This document shows positions 25,777-33,021 of a stretch of 64,000 nucleotides of DNA, in pieces (positions within the stretch are counted from its first letter, which is position 1; every line of letters begins with the position of its first letter). The stretch covers positions 1 to 64,000 of the forward strand of contig NZ_CANMKO010000015.1 in assembly GCF_947498515.1 (NCBI RefSeq), in the 5' to 3' direction. A model generated the notes under the pieces. It searched no databases and was not told the origin of the DNA. It was given only the letters and a program-made list of their open reading frames with translations. The position numbers and the translations under genes were made by a program. The stretch comes from an uncultured Pelagimonas sp. (GTDB lineage Bacteria; Pseudomonadota; Alphaproteobacteria; Rhodobacterales; Rhodobacteraceae).

Positions 25777-26082
25777 TTAGTCTTTCGCGTCCAAGGCGTC
25801 GGTTTTTTGATCATCCGCCTCTTTGGCTGCCTGACCCACACCGTCTTCAGCTTTGTCGGCTGGTACCTGCGCTGCTTTGTTTTCCGGCTTTGCTTTGGCC
25901 TTTTTGTCAGCGGCTTTCACCACGGCCTGTTTGACCGTTTCGACAGGGTCCTCATCTGCAGGCTTCACAACCAAAACCCCGCGATCAACCAAGTGTTTCA
26001 CGGTCTGCGGATTGGCCTCACGGATGTCCCCGGGATTGTACCACTTGTCACCCTCATGCGGGCGTTTCACCAAATATTCCAT
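25777..26082 (-). CDS. Small lysine/alanine-rich phage protein
   Basis: The protein is 101 aa. Residues 1-45 (MEYLVKRPHEGDKWYNPGDI and TVKHLVDRGVLVV) make a small folded unit of the type seen in Mu-like head-protein neighbours; the remainder is a low-complexity Lys-Ala-Asp tail. It follows the capsid gene after a terminator hairpin. A role in head assembly is possible from position only. Confidence 0.6.
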   Translation of the reverse strand: MEYLVKRPHEGDKWYNPGDIREANPQTVKHLVDRGVLVVKPADEDPVETVKQAVVKAADKKAKAKPENKAAQVPADKAEDGVGQAAKEADDQKTDALDAKD

Positions 26083-26093
26083 GTCATTCTCCT

Positions 26094-26125
26094 CAAAAAG
26101 AAAAAAGGGGCCAAGCGGCCCCTTT
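26094..26125 (-). terminator. Intrinsic terminator after the major capsid gene
   Basis: On the minus strand AAGGGGCC-GCTT-GGCCCCTT folds into an 8-bp hairpin with a 4-base loop, followed by TTTTCTTTTT. It lies inside the late operon, between capsid and the small downstream protein, so it should reduce rather than stop transcription of the connector and tail genes. Confidence 0.8.
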
Positions 26126-26139
26126 GATTGGTTCGTGGA

Positions 26140-27348
26140 TTAGGCGACAAAGCCCAGATCGCCGTAGATAAAGGCCTCGGGGCGGTAGATCGCCAGCGCC
26201 AAGCGTTCTTCGAACAAGATGGTGATCAAGTTGCGCACAAAGTCATCATCGACATAACCGGTCTCAACCGAGGCCAGCCAGCGATCAAAGATTTGCGCGC
26301 CCATCTGGAACGCCCCGGTCAAGAACTTGTCGACCTGCATCGCTTGGGTTTCCACCACCGGCAAACGCCACAAGGTTGGGGCCAAAGCATCCCCCGTTGG
26401 ACCGCCAACAATGTAGTTGTTGTCGCCATCTTTGGTCAGCTCAATGCGCGCCCAATCGATCGGATTGAGCACATGGCCCGTTGCTGGATATTCCGCCAAT
26501 GCGGCCTGCAACATCGCCAGACGCAGCTTGTCGATGATGGTTTCAGCCGTAACCGCGAAGGCCGCTGCATAGGCTGTAGCGCTAGGGATCAGACCCATCA
26601 GGTTTTGCCCGGTGCCATCGCCATTCAGAAGCTGCCCCTCTTCTTTCAGCTTCAGGCCCATGCGCCCGCGCTGATCGATCAAGGACCGCAGTTGCGCAAC
26701 ATCACTCAGCGACTGACGCGAGGCTTTGAAGTGATGCGCAATGACCTTGGCCGAGGTCGAAATATCTGCCAGTTTGATATCCGACTGCGGCTTCACCGCG
26801 CCTTCGGCCACCATGGCAGCATTGTTGTTGAACCCGGTTTCTTGGACGTATTCCAGCGTGTTGCCGTCCATGCGCCCCGGCATCAGCAAATCGCGAATGG
26901 TCATCCGGCGTTGCGGCAATTCCTGAATGCCAGGCAGACGTGTAGCGCGAACACCAGCGCCAACCGCACCATCGGTATCCGTGGTTGCCAGCGTGATTGT
27001 CGCCTTGGCTTCGATGCGCGCCTTGTTGTTGCGGCTAAACCCATCAGCTTCAAAGCTTTTGAATTCATCGCTTTCAACAAACATCTGGCCAATCGACTTG
27101 GCTTCATCAGCATCATTATTCCCGCCACGATCGAGCTTTTGCTCCAGCTCGGTCATCCCAGCCTTCAACTCATTCATAGTGACCAGCGCTTCATCGGCCT
27201 TGTCCTTGGCCTTTTGCGACAGCTGCTCACCGGCTTCAGCCTTGCCGGCAGCGGCCTCGGCAATCTCTTTCACCGCGTCGAGGCTTTTGTCGAACGCAGC
27301 TTTGGTTTCCGCTGCCAGCTCGGCTGCGGATTTGGTTTCACCAGACAT
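26140..27348 (-). CDS. Major capsid protein, HK97 fold
   Basis: The protein is 402 aa. Residues 1-110 are a charged coiled-coil scaffold-like delta domain (AELAAETKAAFDKSLDAVKE ... LEQKLDRGG), expected to be cut off by the protease. The folded part has AGVRATRLPGIQELPQRRMT, TGFNNNAAMVAEGAVKPQSD, IAHHFKASRQSLSDVAQLRS and LEVLNPIDWARIELTKDG-like stretches characteristic of HK97-type capsids. It forms the head shell. Terminators and dense packing show it is the most expressed late gene. Confidence 0.93.
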   Translation of the reverse strand: MSGETKSAAELAAETKAAFDKSLDAVKEIAEAAAGKAEAGEQLSQKAKDKADEALVTMNELKAGMTELEQKLDRGGNNDADEAKSIGQMFVESDEFKSFEADGFSRNNKARIEAKATITLATTDTDGAVGAGVRATRLPGIQELPQRRMTIRDLLMPGRMDGNTLEYVQETGFNNNAAMVAEGAVKPQSDIKLADISTSAKVIAHHFKASRQSLSDVAQLRSLIDQRGRMGLKLKEEGQLLNGDGTGQNLMGLIPSATAYAAAFAVTAETIIDKLRLAMLQAALAEYPATGHVLNPIDWARIELTKDGDNNYIVGGPTGDALAPTLWRLPVVETQAMQVDKFLTGAFQMGAQIFDRWLASVETGYVDDDFVRNLITILFEERLALAIYRPEAFIYGDLGFVA

Positions 27349-27382
27349 GGCGAACCTCCGTTTTAAATGTCAGAAAGTGGGG

Positions 27383-28045
27383 TCAGGCCCCGTTCAACGC
27401 CGCAAAGAATGCACGCGCTTCGGTTTCCGCTGCAGCAGGTTCCCCCTGCCCCTTCAGGTGAATGCGCGCGGCACGCTCCGCCTGTGAGTTCGAACAACCA
27501 AGCCCCTTGGTCATACGTTCGAACTCCCGCTCAGTCAGCCGATCCCCGGCTTTGAGCTTTTCCAAAATCTCATCTGGCACTGCCATTTTTGGCGCGATCG
27601 TTGCGCTTGGCAGCATTGGGAAGGTTACGATTGAGACCTCCCAAAGCTCGAGCTCCTGCAAAACTCGATGCCCCTTGGTGTTTTTGCTGGCTTTCACCGT
27701 CCGGTAGCCGATCGACAAGCCGTCCAGCGCGCCCGCCTCGATCAAGGCTCGCGCCTCGCGCCCCTTTTCCACCGTGTCCAAAATCCGGCCTTTGACGCGC
27801 AGTCCTTTGCCATCTTCAGCCACCTCATCCCAAACCCCGATGGGTTGCTCAGGATCATGCTGCCAAAGCATTTTGACCTTGCGTCCAGCGCGTTCAAGCT
27901 TGCTCAGGCTCGTTTTATAGGCCCCCTGTGCAACCACATCGCCGCCGCCGTCAACCTCATCAAACAGGCTAGCATAGCCTTCAATAACGCCTGTCTCAGC
28001 GGCCTTGCTCAGATCGACAGCCATTTCTTTTGTCTCAAGCCCCAT
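27383..28045 (-). CDS. Prohead protease, HK97 family
   Basis: The start at 28045 (MGLETKEMAVDLSKA) fits the family, giving 220 aa; upstream in-frame codons overlap the portal gene and look noncoding. IEGYASLFDEVDGGGDVVAQ, KMLWQHDPEQPIGVW with the catalytic His, and ALDGLSIGYRTVK with the catalytic Ser identify the family. It removes the capsid delta domain during maturation. It overlaps the portal stop by 11 bases. Confidence 0.9.
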   Translation of the reverse strand: MGLETKEMAVDLSKAAETGVIEGYASLFDEVDGGGDVVAQGAYKTSLSKLERAGRKVKMLWQHDPEQPIGVWDEVAEDGKGLRVKGRILDTVEKGREARALIEAGALDGLSIGYRTVKASKNTKGHRVLQELELWEVSIVTFPMLPSATIAPKMAVPDEILEKLKAGDRLTEREFERMTKGLGCSNSQAERAARIHLKGQGEPAAAETEARAFFAALNGA

Positions 28046-29264
28046 CTTGGTCCTGCGCCCCTTCTGTTTGAGTAATCGGGATGTTTTGCGATTGCATGCG
28101 CGGTACATCGCCGCCTGGGATTGGCGGTTTGCCTTCGAGCTGGCGCACTTCATTGATGGTGAATGTCCCGATTTGCACCATGGTTTGATAGAAGCTCGCC
28201 CGGCTGGCACTGTCGCCCCGCAGCATGCTTTCCATATTGAACCGCGCCGCATATCCGCCAGCGCGATCGGCGGGCGTCAAAAGTTGCTTTTTTACAGCCT
28301 GTTCAATGCGTTTCACCCGGCGGCGCAGGTAGAACTTCACAAACATCAGCACCTGTTGATCGACGCTTGTGGGCCAGGCGGTCGAGCTACCGGCATGGCC
28401 AATCAGTGCTGGCGGTACTTGGAAAAACCGGCAGATTTCTTCGACCGAGAATTGCCGAGTTTCCAACATCTGCGCATCCTCGGGATTGATGCTAATGGGC
28501 GTGTATTGCATGCCACCTTCGGCCACGAAGGGTTTGCCAGCATTCTGCGCGCCAACGTATTTCTCGACCAGCTTGTCGACCACGTCGCGCTGCGACACAC
28601 TCAACCAATCCGCAAAGGTGATCACACCAGAGGGGCGCAGCCCATTGCGGAAAATCTCTGCCGCCGATCGATCCGCCGCCAGCGCCGAAGAAAAGGCATT
28701 CATGCCAAAACTCAATACCGACATGCCGCCCAATGCACTGCCGCCGGGCCCGCGAATATGGAACACATCGCGATCGAGCTTGGTGTAGCTTTTGCCCTCA
28801 TCCACCCAGCGGTATTCGATCCGGCCGTTTTGCAGCCGGCGCACAAGCATCACCTCGGGATGGATCGGATAGAGAGCTTTGATCTCGCCATTGTCCTTGC
28901 GCGCGATCGAAGCATAGGCGTTGCCCCAAAGCTCGATCGACAGGCTCATGAAATCCCAAAAATCCAAAGCCGTCTGATCAAAGTTCGGGCTTTCATAGAT
29001 CACGCTGTGAAGCGGATGATTTGCATCGACCTGGGCAAACCCATCCGCATCACTTTTGGTCACTTCAAAGGGCAAAGATGACAGCGAGCCGCTGATCAAA
29101 TTCGAACAGGCCCAAACCGCCGACAGGCCGAGGCTTGATTTTGCGGTCACGGTTTCGCCTGCATAGCCCGAACCATGCGCGTTCCCCCGGCCATCGGTGA
29201 ACTGCACCAATGCGGATTTGCGCACCAGACCAACCGCCCCCAGGGCTTTGTTCAAAATGCTCAT
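28035..29264 (-). CDS. Portal protein, HK97 family
   Basis: The protein is 409 aa. TAKSSLGLSAVWACSNLISG, NHPLHSVIYESPNFDQTALD, FWDFMSLSIELWGNAY and EEICRFFQVPPALIGHAGSS are hallmarks of HK97-type portals. Twelve copies form the vertex ring through which DNA is packaged. It overlaps the terminase gene by 4 bases. Confidence 0.93.
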   Translation of the reverse strand: MSILNKALGAVGLVRKSALVQFTDGRGNAHGSGYAGETVTAKSSLGLSAVWACSNLISGSLSSLPFEVTKSDADGFAQVDANHPLHSVIYESPNFDQTALDFWDFMSLSIELWGNAYASIARKDNGEIKALYPIHPEVMLVRRLQNGRIEYRWVDEGKSYTKLDRDVFHIRGPGGSALGGMSVLSFGMNAFSSALAADRSAAEIFRNGLRPSGVITFADWLSVSQRDVVDKLVEKYVGAQNAGKPFVAEGGMQYTPISINPEDAQMLETRQFSVEEICRFFQVPPALIGHAGSSTAWPTSVDQQVLMFVKFYLRRRVKRIEQAVKKQLLTPADRAGGYAARFNMESMLRGDSASRASFYQTMVQIGTFTINEVRQLEGKPPIPGGDVPRMQSQNIPITQTEGAQDQDGA

Positions 29265-31030
29265 GCCTGCTCCATCAACCGCTTGAAATAACTGTCGCGG
29301 TTTGCTGCGCTCTCATCGACCTCTTCGACTTGGCTTAACGGCCACAACCCGGTGATCGCCGCCGAGATGCCATCAATCTTGTCTTCGGGCACCAGCTTGG
29401 CCGGATAGATGAAGTCGCCACCCTGCACTTTCTTCATCAGCGTATTGGCCGCCATCCAGCGCAGCACAGGATTGCCATCCGTGATCCAGCGTTTGTCCTC
29501 AACCGCCGAGATCAGCTTTTCAAATGGCACATGCATGTTGGTGGCGCGCTGGCGCAGCTCAACCACATCGATGCCGGCACCTTCCCAATTGGCAGCCATC
29601 TGCGCAGCGTAAGTCGGATCATAGGTGACCATTTGCACATCCAGTTTGGCGAGGTCTTTGAAGACCCAATCGCCCGCCAACTCAGGCATGCCCGCCAGCT
29701 GAAACACCAGCGCCTCGACATAGTTCAGGTTCAGCTCGGCCCCCGGCGTGTGAAAAACCAGCCCCTCTTGCGCCCATGCCCAGACATGCTCGTTGCCCGG
29801 TGCCTGCACCTTGTTTTCTGGCCAGAAGTGCCAGGAGAAATTGAAGAAGCGATCACCATCGGGAATGATGGCCATGACGCTGGCGAAGTCCTCGCGCGTC
29901 GCCAGATCGACACCGATATAGGCTTTGCGCCCGGTAAAATCGCGCAACCGCAACGTCTCATCTTCAGCATCGCGCCACATATCCATATCCAGCGCCGCCG
30001 CCCCCACCGAGGTCCAGATGTCCAAATGCTTGCGCAGAAACTCCCCCATCCGCGCTGGCGTCGCTTGGGCTTTGGCCCATTCACCTTCCATATAATCAAG
30101 GCGTTTGGCTTTCCCGAGGCTCGGATTGGCCTTGGCCCAAGTCTCCGGATCACCGGGTTCGTCGCCTTCATCGGCCTCAAAGATCAGGCCAAAATACATG
30201 TCGTTGCTCAGCACCCCATCAAGGATGCGTTCCACCATCCGGCGCTGCTCAAAACAAACGCCCGCCGTGTTGTAGCCCGCTGTGGTGATCGCAATTAACA
30301 ACGGGTGTTCGCGCGCGCCCAAGGCGGATTCCATTGAATCCCAGACGTCACGCTTTTCGTGTTCATGCAGCTCATCGATGATCGCGCAATGTGGGTTCTT
30401 GCCGTCTTTCGATTTGGTCTGGCTGGCGACGGGGCGAAACACAGCCGCCGGGTCGGCCGACTTGATCTTGTGCTGCTCAACGGACAGCTCGACCTCATCT
30501 TCCAACGTTGAGCCACTTGGCATTTCTGCCTGGGCAATCACGCGGGCCCGATCAAACACCTCGCGCGCCTGGTCAGAGCTCGCCGCCGCCGAATAGACTT
30601 TGGCCCCCGGCTCACCATCCACCGATAGGAAATACAGACCAACACCAGCCAGCAAGGTCGATTTGCCGTTCTTGCGCGCCACCTCAATGTAAGCAGTGCG
30701 GAACCGGCGCAGCCCGGTGACCATGTGACGCCAGCCACCGATCTGGCAAATCAGAAACGCCTGCCAGCCGATCAGCTCAAAGGTTTCGCCGCGCGCCGCC
30801 CAAGCCCCTTCGATATGAGGCAGGGTTTCCAGAAAAGCGCACATATGTTCTGAGGCTTCAAAGTCGAAGACATAGGGAAACTGATCGGTGCCGGCGCGTT
30901 TCAGATCATCTTTGAACCGCTTGCAAGCCTGTTTGACGCGTTTGCAGGCTGGGATTTTGCTAGACAAAACATCCTCGGCCCATTCAATCCCGCGCGCTGT
31001 GATGGGGGCGAAGTCAGGACAATCAAGCAT
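29261..31030 (-). CDS. Terminase large subunit
   Basis: The protein is 589 aa. YIEVARKNGKSTLLAGVGLY is the ATPase P-loop, NPHCAIIDELHEHEKRDVWD the Walker B and catalytic Glu, ITTAGYNTAGVC the coupling motif. The nuclease domain starts with KAYIGVDLATREDFASVMAI and continues VTYDPTYAAQMAANW. The enzyme cuts the concatemer and drives DNA into the head. The length and HNH gene nearby resemble cos-packaging phages of the HK97 group. Confidence 0.93.
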   Translation of the reverse strand: MLDCPDFAPITARGIEWAEDVLSSKIPACKRVKQACKRFKDDLKRAGTDQFPYVFDFEASEHMCAFLETLPHIEGAWAARGETFELIGWQAFLICQIGGWRHMVTGLRRFRTAYIEVARKNGKSTLLAGVGLYFLSVDGEPGAKVYSAAASSDQAREVFDRARVIAQAEMPSGSTLEDEVELSVEQHKIKSADPAAVFRPVASQTKSKDGKNPHCAIIDELHEHEKRDVWDSMESALGAREHPLLIAITTAGYNTAGVCFEQRRMVERILDGVLSNDMYFGLIFEADEGDEPGDPETWAKANPSLGKAKRLDYMEGEWAKAQATPARMGEFLRKHLDIWTSVGAAALDMDMWRDAEDETLRLRDFTGRKAYIGVDLATREDFASVMAIIPDGDRFFNFSWHFWPENKVQAPGNEHVWAWAQEGLVFHTPGAELNLNYVEALVFQLAGMPELAGDWVFKDLAKLDVQMVTYDPTYAAQMAANWEGAGIDVVELRQRATNMHVPFEKLISAVEDKRWITDGNPVLRWMAANTLMKKVQGGDFIYPAKLVPEDKIDGISAAITGLWPLSQVEEVDESAANRDSYFKRLMEQA

Positions 31031-31033
31031 GTG

Positions 31034-31501
31034 TTAGCCTTGGCCTCGACGTTTCATCGACCGGAATGGCGTCACGGTTTTGGACCCATGTGGCGCGGAT
31101 TCTGGCGGCGCATCAAACAGATCGAGGAAATCTGTCTGCGCCGATCCGCCAGCCTTGGCCCGCGCATAGGGCGTCGCCAGTAACTCTCGCTGTAGCTTCA
31201 TGACCTTGTTTTCGTGAAACGCCTGCTGCTGTTCCAAGCCCGACAGGTATTTGTTTTCTGTCGGCTTAAAGCCCTGGTCTTCGATCTTGGCCGCAACGCG
31301 ATCATGCGCCGCCATGTGACCCGCCCAAAGGCACACCACACGAAACACTGGCTCATCAATGACCTTGGCGCGGATCACCGCCGCCAGCATCGCCAGTGCA
31401 TGCTGTTCTTCGGCCAATCCAAAGTAGTCAGGCCAGCCGCCGAGACGGGCAACAACTTGGTGTTCAAAGCTGAGTTCAGTCTCAGCAGTCAGATCAGGCA
31501 T
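31034..31501 (-). CDS. Terminase small subunit (P27-like)
   Basis: The protein is 155 aa. It is 3 bases upstream of the large terminase gene and has the helical pattern of P27-type small subunits: WPDYFGLAEEQHALAMLAAV, FRVVCLWAGHMAAHDRVAAK and QQAFHENKVMKLQRELLATP followed by a basic tail. It should recognise the packaging site. The assignment depends on position as much as on sequence. Confidence 0.75.
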   Translation of the reverse strand: MPDLTAETELSFEHQVVARLGGWPDYFGLAEEQHALAMLAAVIRAKVIDEPVFRVVCLWAGHMAAHDRVAAKIEDQGFKPTENKYLSGLEQQQAFHENKVMKLQRELLATPYARAKAGGSAQTDFLDLFDAPPESAPHGSKTVTPFRSMKRRGQG

Positions 31502-31537
31502 ACCCCCCCCTATAAAATTGCGCGCGAAAAAATCTCA

Positions 31538-31981
31538 TTACCCACGCCGGTCTTCTTTCTGCAGGGTCTGAACTTTTTCAGGCCCCCCACCCTTGATTGC
31601 GGTGCGGCGTTCTTCGCGCTGTTTCTTGCTGTCGTGGCAGCTCTTGCAGAGGCTTTGCAGCGCTCCGAACCAGAACTTGCCGTGGTCTTCGCGGTGTGGC
31701 TCGACATGATCCGCAACCGTCGCGACTTGTTTCGAATGATCAGGGCACATCTTACACAAAGGCTCTGCCTTCAGCTGGCGCGCGCGCCGGCCATTCTTTC
31801 CCTTCCACGCCGCCAGATTGTACCAGCGCCGCGACGGTCGATCCGATCGCTTCGCATCGGCAAAGCGACCACGTTCCTGCTTTTCCGCCTTGGCATGCTG
31901 GTCACAATAGGTGCGCGTCACATCAAGCAGCCGGGAACATCCCGGATGCGCACAAGGCTTCTTCGGCAAAGCAGTCTCCAA
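31538..31981 (-). CDS. HNH endonuclease
   Basis: The protein is 147 aa. PCAHPGCSRLL and TYCDQHA form a zinc-binding part, then CKMCPDHSKQVATVADHVEPHRED gives the first HNH half and SLCKSCHDSKKQREE the second, with conserved zinc cysteines. HNH proteins at this place, first in the late operon before the terminase, cooperate with terminase at cos ends in HK97-type phages. It follows the terminator at 31994-32027. Confidence 0.88.
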   Translation of the reverse strand: METALPKKPCAHPGCSRLLDVTRTYCDQHAKAEKQERGRFADAKRSDRPSRRWYNLAAWKGKNGRRARQLKAEPLCKMCPDHSKQVATVADHVEPHREDHGKFWFGALQSLCKSCHDSKKQREERRTAIKGGGPEKVQTLQKEDRRG

Positions 31982-31993
31982 TGATGATGAGCC

Positions 31994-32027
31994 AAAAGAA
32001 AAGCGCCCAGAAGTTTCCTTCGGGCGC
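31994..32027 (-). terminator. Intrinsic terminator ending the early leftward operon
   Basis: On the minus strand GCGCCC and GGGCGC enclose a 13-base loop and are followed by TTTTCTTTT. It stands after the gene at 32064-32726 and before the HNH gene, so it separates the early replication genes from the late operon. An antitermination factor or a late promoter near 31981 would be needed for late expression. Confidence 0.75.
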
Positions 32028-32063
32028 AGCTCGGTCGACTGTTAGGTGTCAACGAAGTGACAT

Positions 32064-32726
32064 TTAGGTCAAGGATTTTTTCCATGGCTGCAATGATGGA
32101 ATGTCATCGATCAGATTGAACGCCGACAGGTTTCCGCATGATTGCAGCATGTTACGCAGTTCAAGCAATGCGCCAAACCATAGCAGGTAATTTCGGCGCG
32201 CTTTCGCAATGAGTGAGGCCGTATCAGAAAACACAACCGGGCAGACATATCCCCAATCTTTGCCTGCCGTTTGATGCGCGGGCCAACGTGTTCCGAGATC
32301 ACGGTTAAATTCACGCACCCCGAAGCGCCCATGTTTGCTATTGCGCCAAGCAACCGGCTCGCACTTTGGCACGGCTCCCTGCCCCCAATTCGGGCAGGCA
32401 CCAAACCGGGCCAGCTCAGCAATCTGCAGCGCCATTTGCCGACCGCCCACATTTTCTGGCAAGACCATCAGCATTGCGGCCACCAGCTGAGCATCATCAT
32501 GGGGTTCCGATTTGCCACCGCCATCGACGCGGCATCCAAGGCGGGCGCGCTCAATCATGATCCATTCCATCCCAAAGCCCGGCGCAGACCCGGTTTCCGA
32601 GGCGATTTCATCAAAGTCGAGTGACACCATTTCACGCTGAAAAGCCCAAGCCAATAGTTCCAGAATGCTAACATCGCGCTTGCCGATGCGCGGCACCGTC
32701 CCTGTGAAGCTCATCTGTTTGCCCAT
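32064..32726 (-). CDS. Unknown conserved phage protein
   Basis: GGGGGCAAA before ATG 32726 supports this start, giving 220 aa; ATG at 32714 is also possible. It has ILELLAWAFQREMVSLDFDE, ACPNWGQGAVPKCEPVAW with two Cys, and WPAHQTAGKDWGYVCPVVFS. No catalytic motif can be named. It is the last gene of the early leftward operon, next to the repeat cluster, so a role in replication or late switching is possible. Confidence 0.6.
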   Translation of the reverse strand: MGKQMSFTGTVPRIGKRDVSILELLAWAFQREMVSLDFDEIASETGSAPGFGMEWIMIERARLGCRVDGGGKSEPHDDAQLVAAMLMVLPENVGGRQMALQIAELARFGACPNWGQGAVPKCEPVAWRNSKHGRFGVREFNRDLGTRWPAHQTAGKDWGYVCPVVFSDTASLIAKARRNYLLWFGALLELRNMLQSCGNLSAFNLIDDIPSLQPWKKSLT

Positions 32727-32734
32727 TTTGCCCC

Positions 32735-33017
32735 CGTTACACTTTCCTTGTGCGCGTAACGCCACCGTAACGGAGAGCGTAGCGCAGCTAACCCACTGCT
32801 TCTTTTATATATTTCTATCTTTCATGAGATAGAGTTACAGAGTTACACCCAATTCCATGATGAGATCGCAGGTGCGCACGCCTTATGTGTTCCGCTCCAA
32901 GCGTAACACCGTAACAACCAACCATTTTTCGCGACCTTATCCTATTCATTCAAACCCTTAGACCTGCTACGCGCTCCGTTACGCTTGCGTTACACTCATG
33001 CCAAAACCGTTACACCC
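32735..33017. repeat. Ten CGTTAC/GTAACG repeats, possible replication origin
   Basis: Within 283 bases a short core occurs at 32735 (CGTTACAC), 32755 and 32766 (CGTAACG), 32834 (GTTACA), 32842 (GTTACACCC), 32902 and 32910 (CGTAACA), 32977 (CGTTACG), 32988 (CGTTACAC) and 33008 (CGTTACACCC). Both orientations are present, often in pairs 8-11 bases apart, and the middle (32800-32830) is very AT-rich (CTTTTATATATTTCTATC). This resembles an iteron origin with an AT-rich unwinding region. It lies directly at the end of the helicase gene. The gap holds no gene. Confidence 0.65.
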
Positions 33018-33021
33018 AAGC

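Noticed and set aside
26128-27366. Plus-strand frame of 412 codons opposite the capsid gene
   Set aside because: Shadow of the capsid gene; composition is His/Arg/Gln-rich without any family, and the capsid identity is certain.
28005-29081. Plus-strand frame of 358 codons opposite the portal gene
   Set aside because: Same reason: shadow of a well-identified gene in GC-rich sequence.
11653-31981. Interpretation of the structural cluster as the host gene transfer agent itself
   Set aside because: att sites, integrase, replication genes, immunity operators and an in-cluster lysis cassette show a prophage; gene transfer agents lack these.
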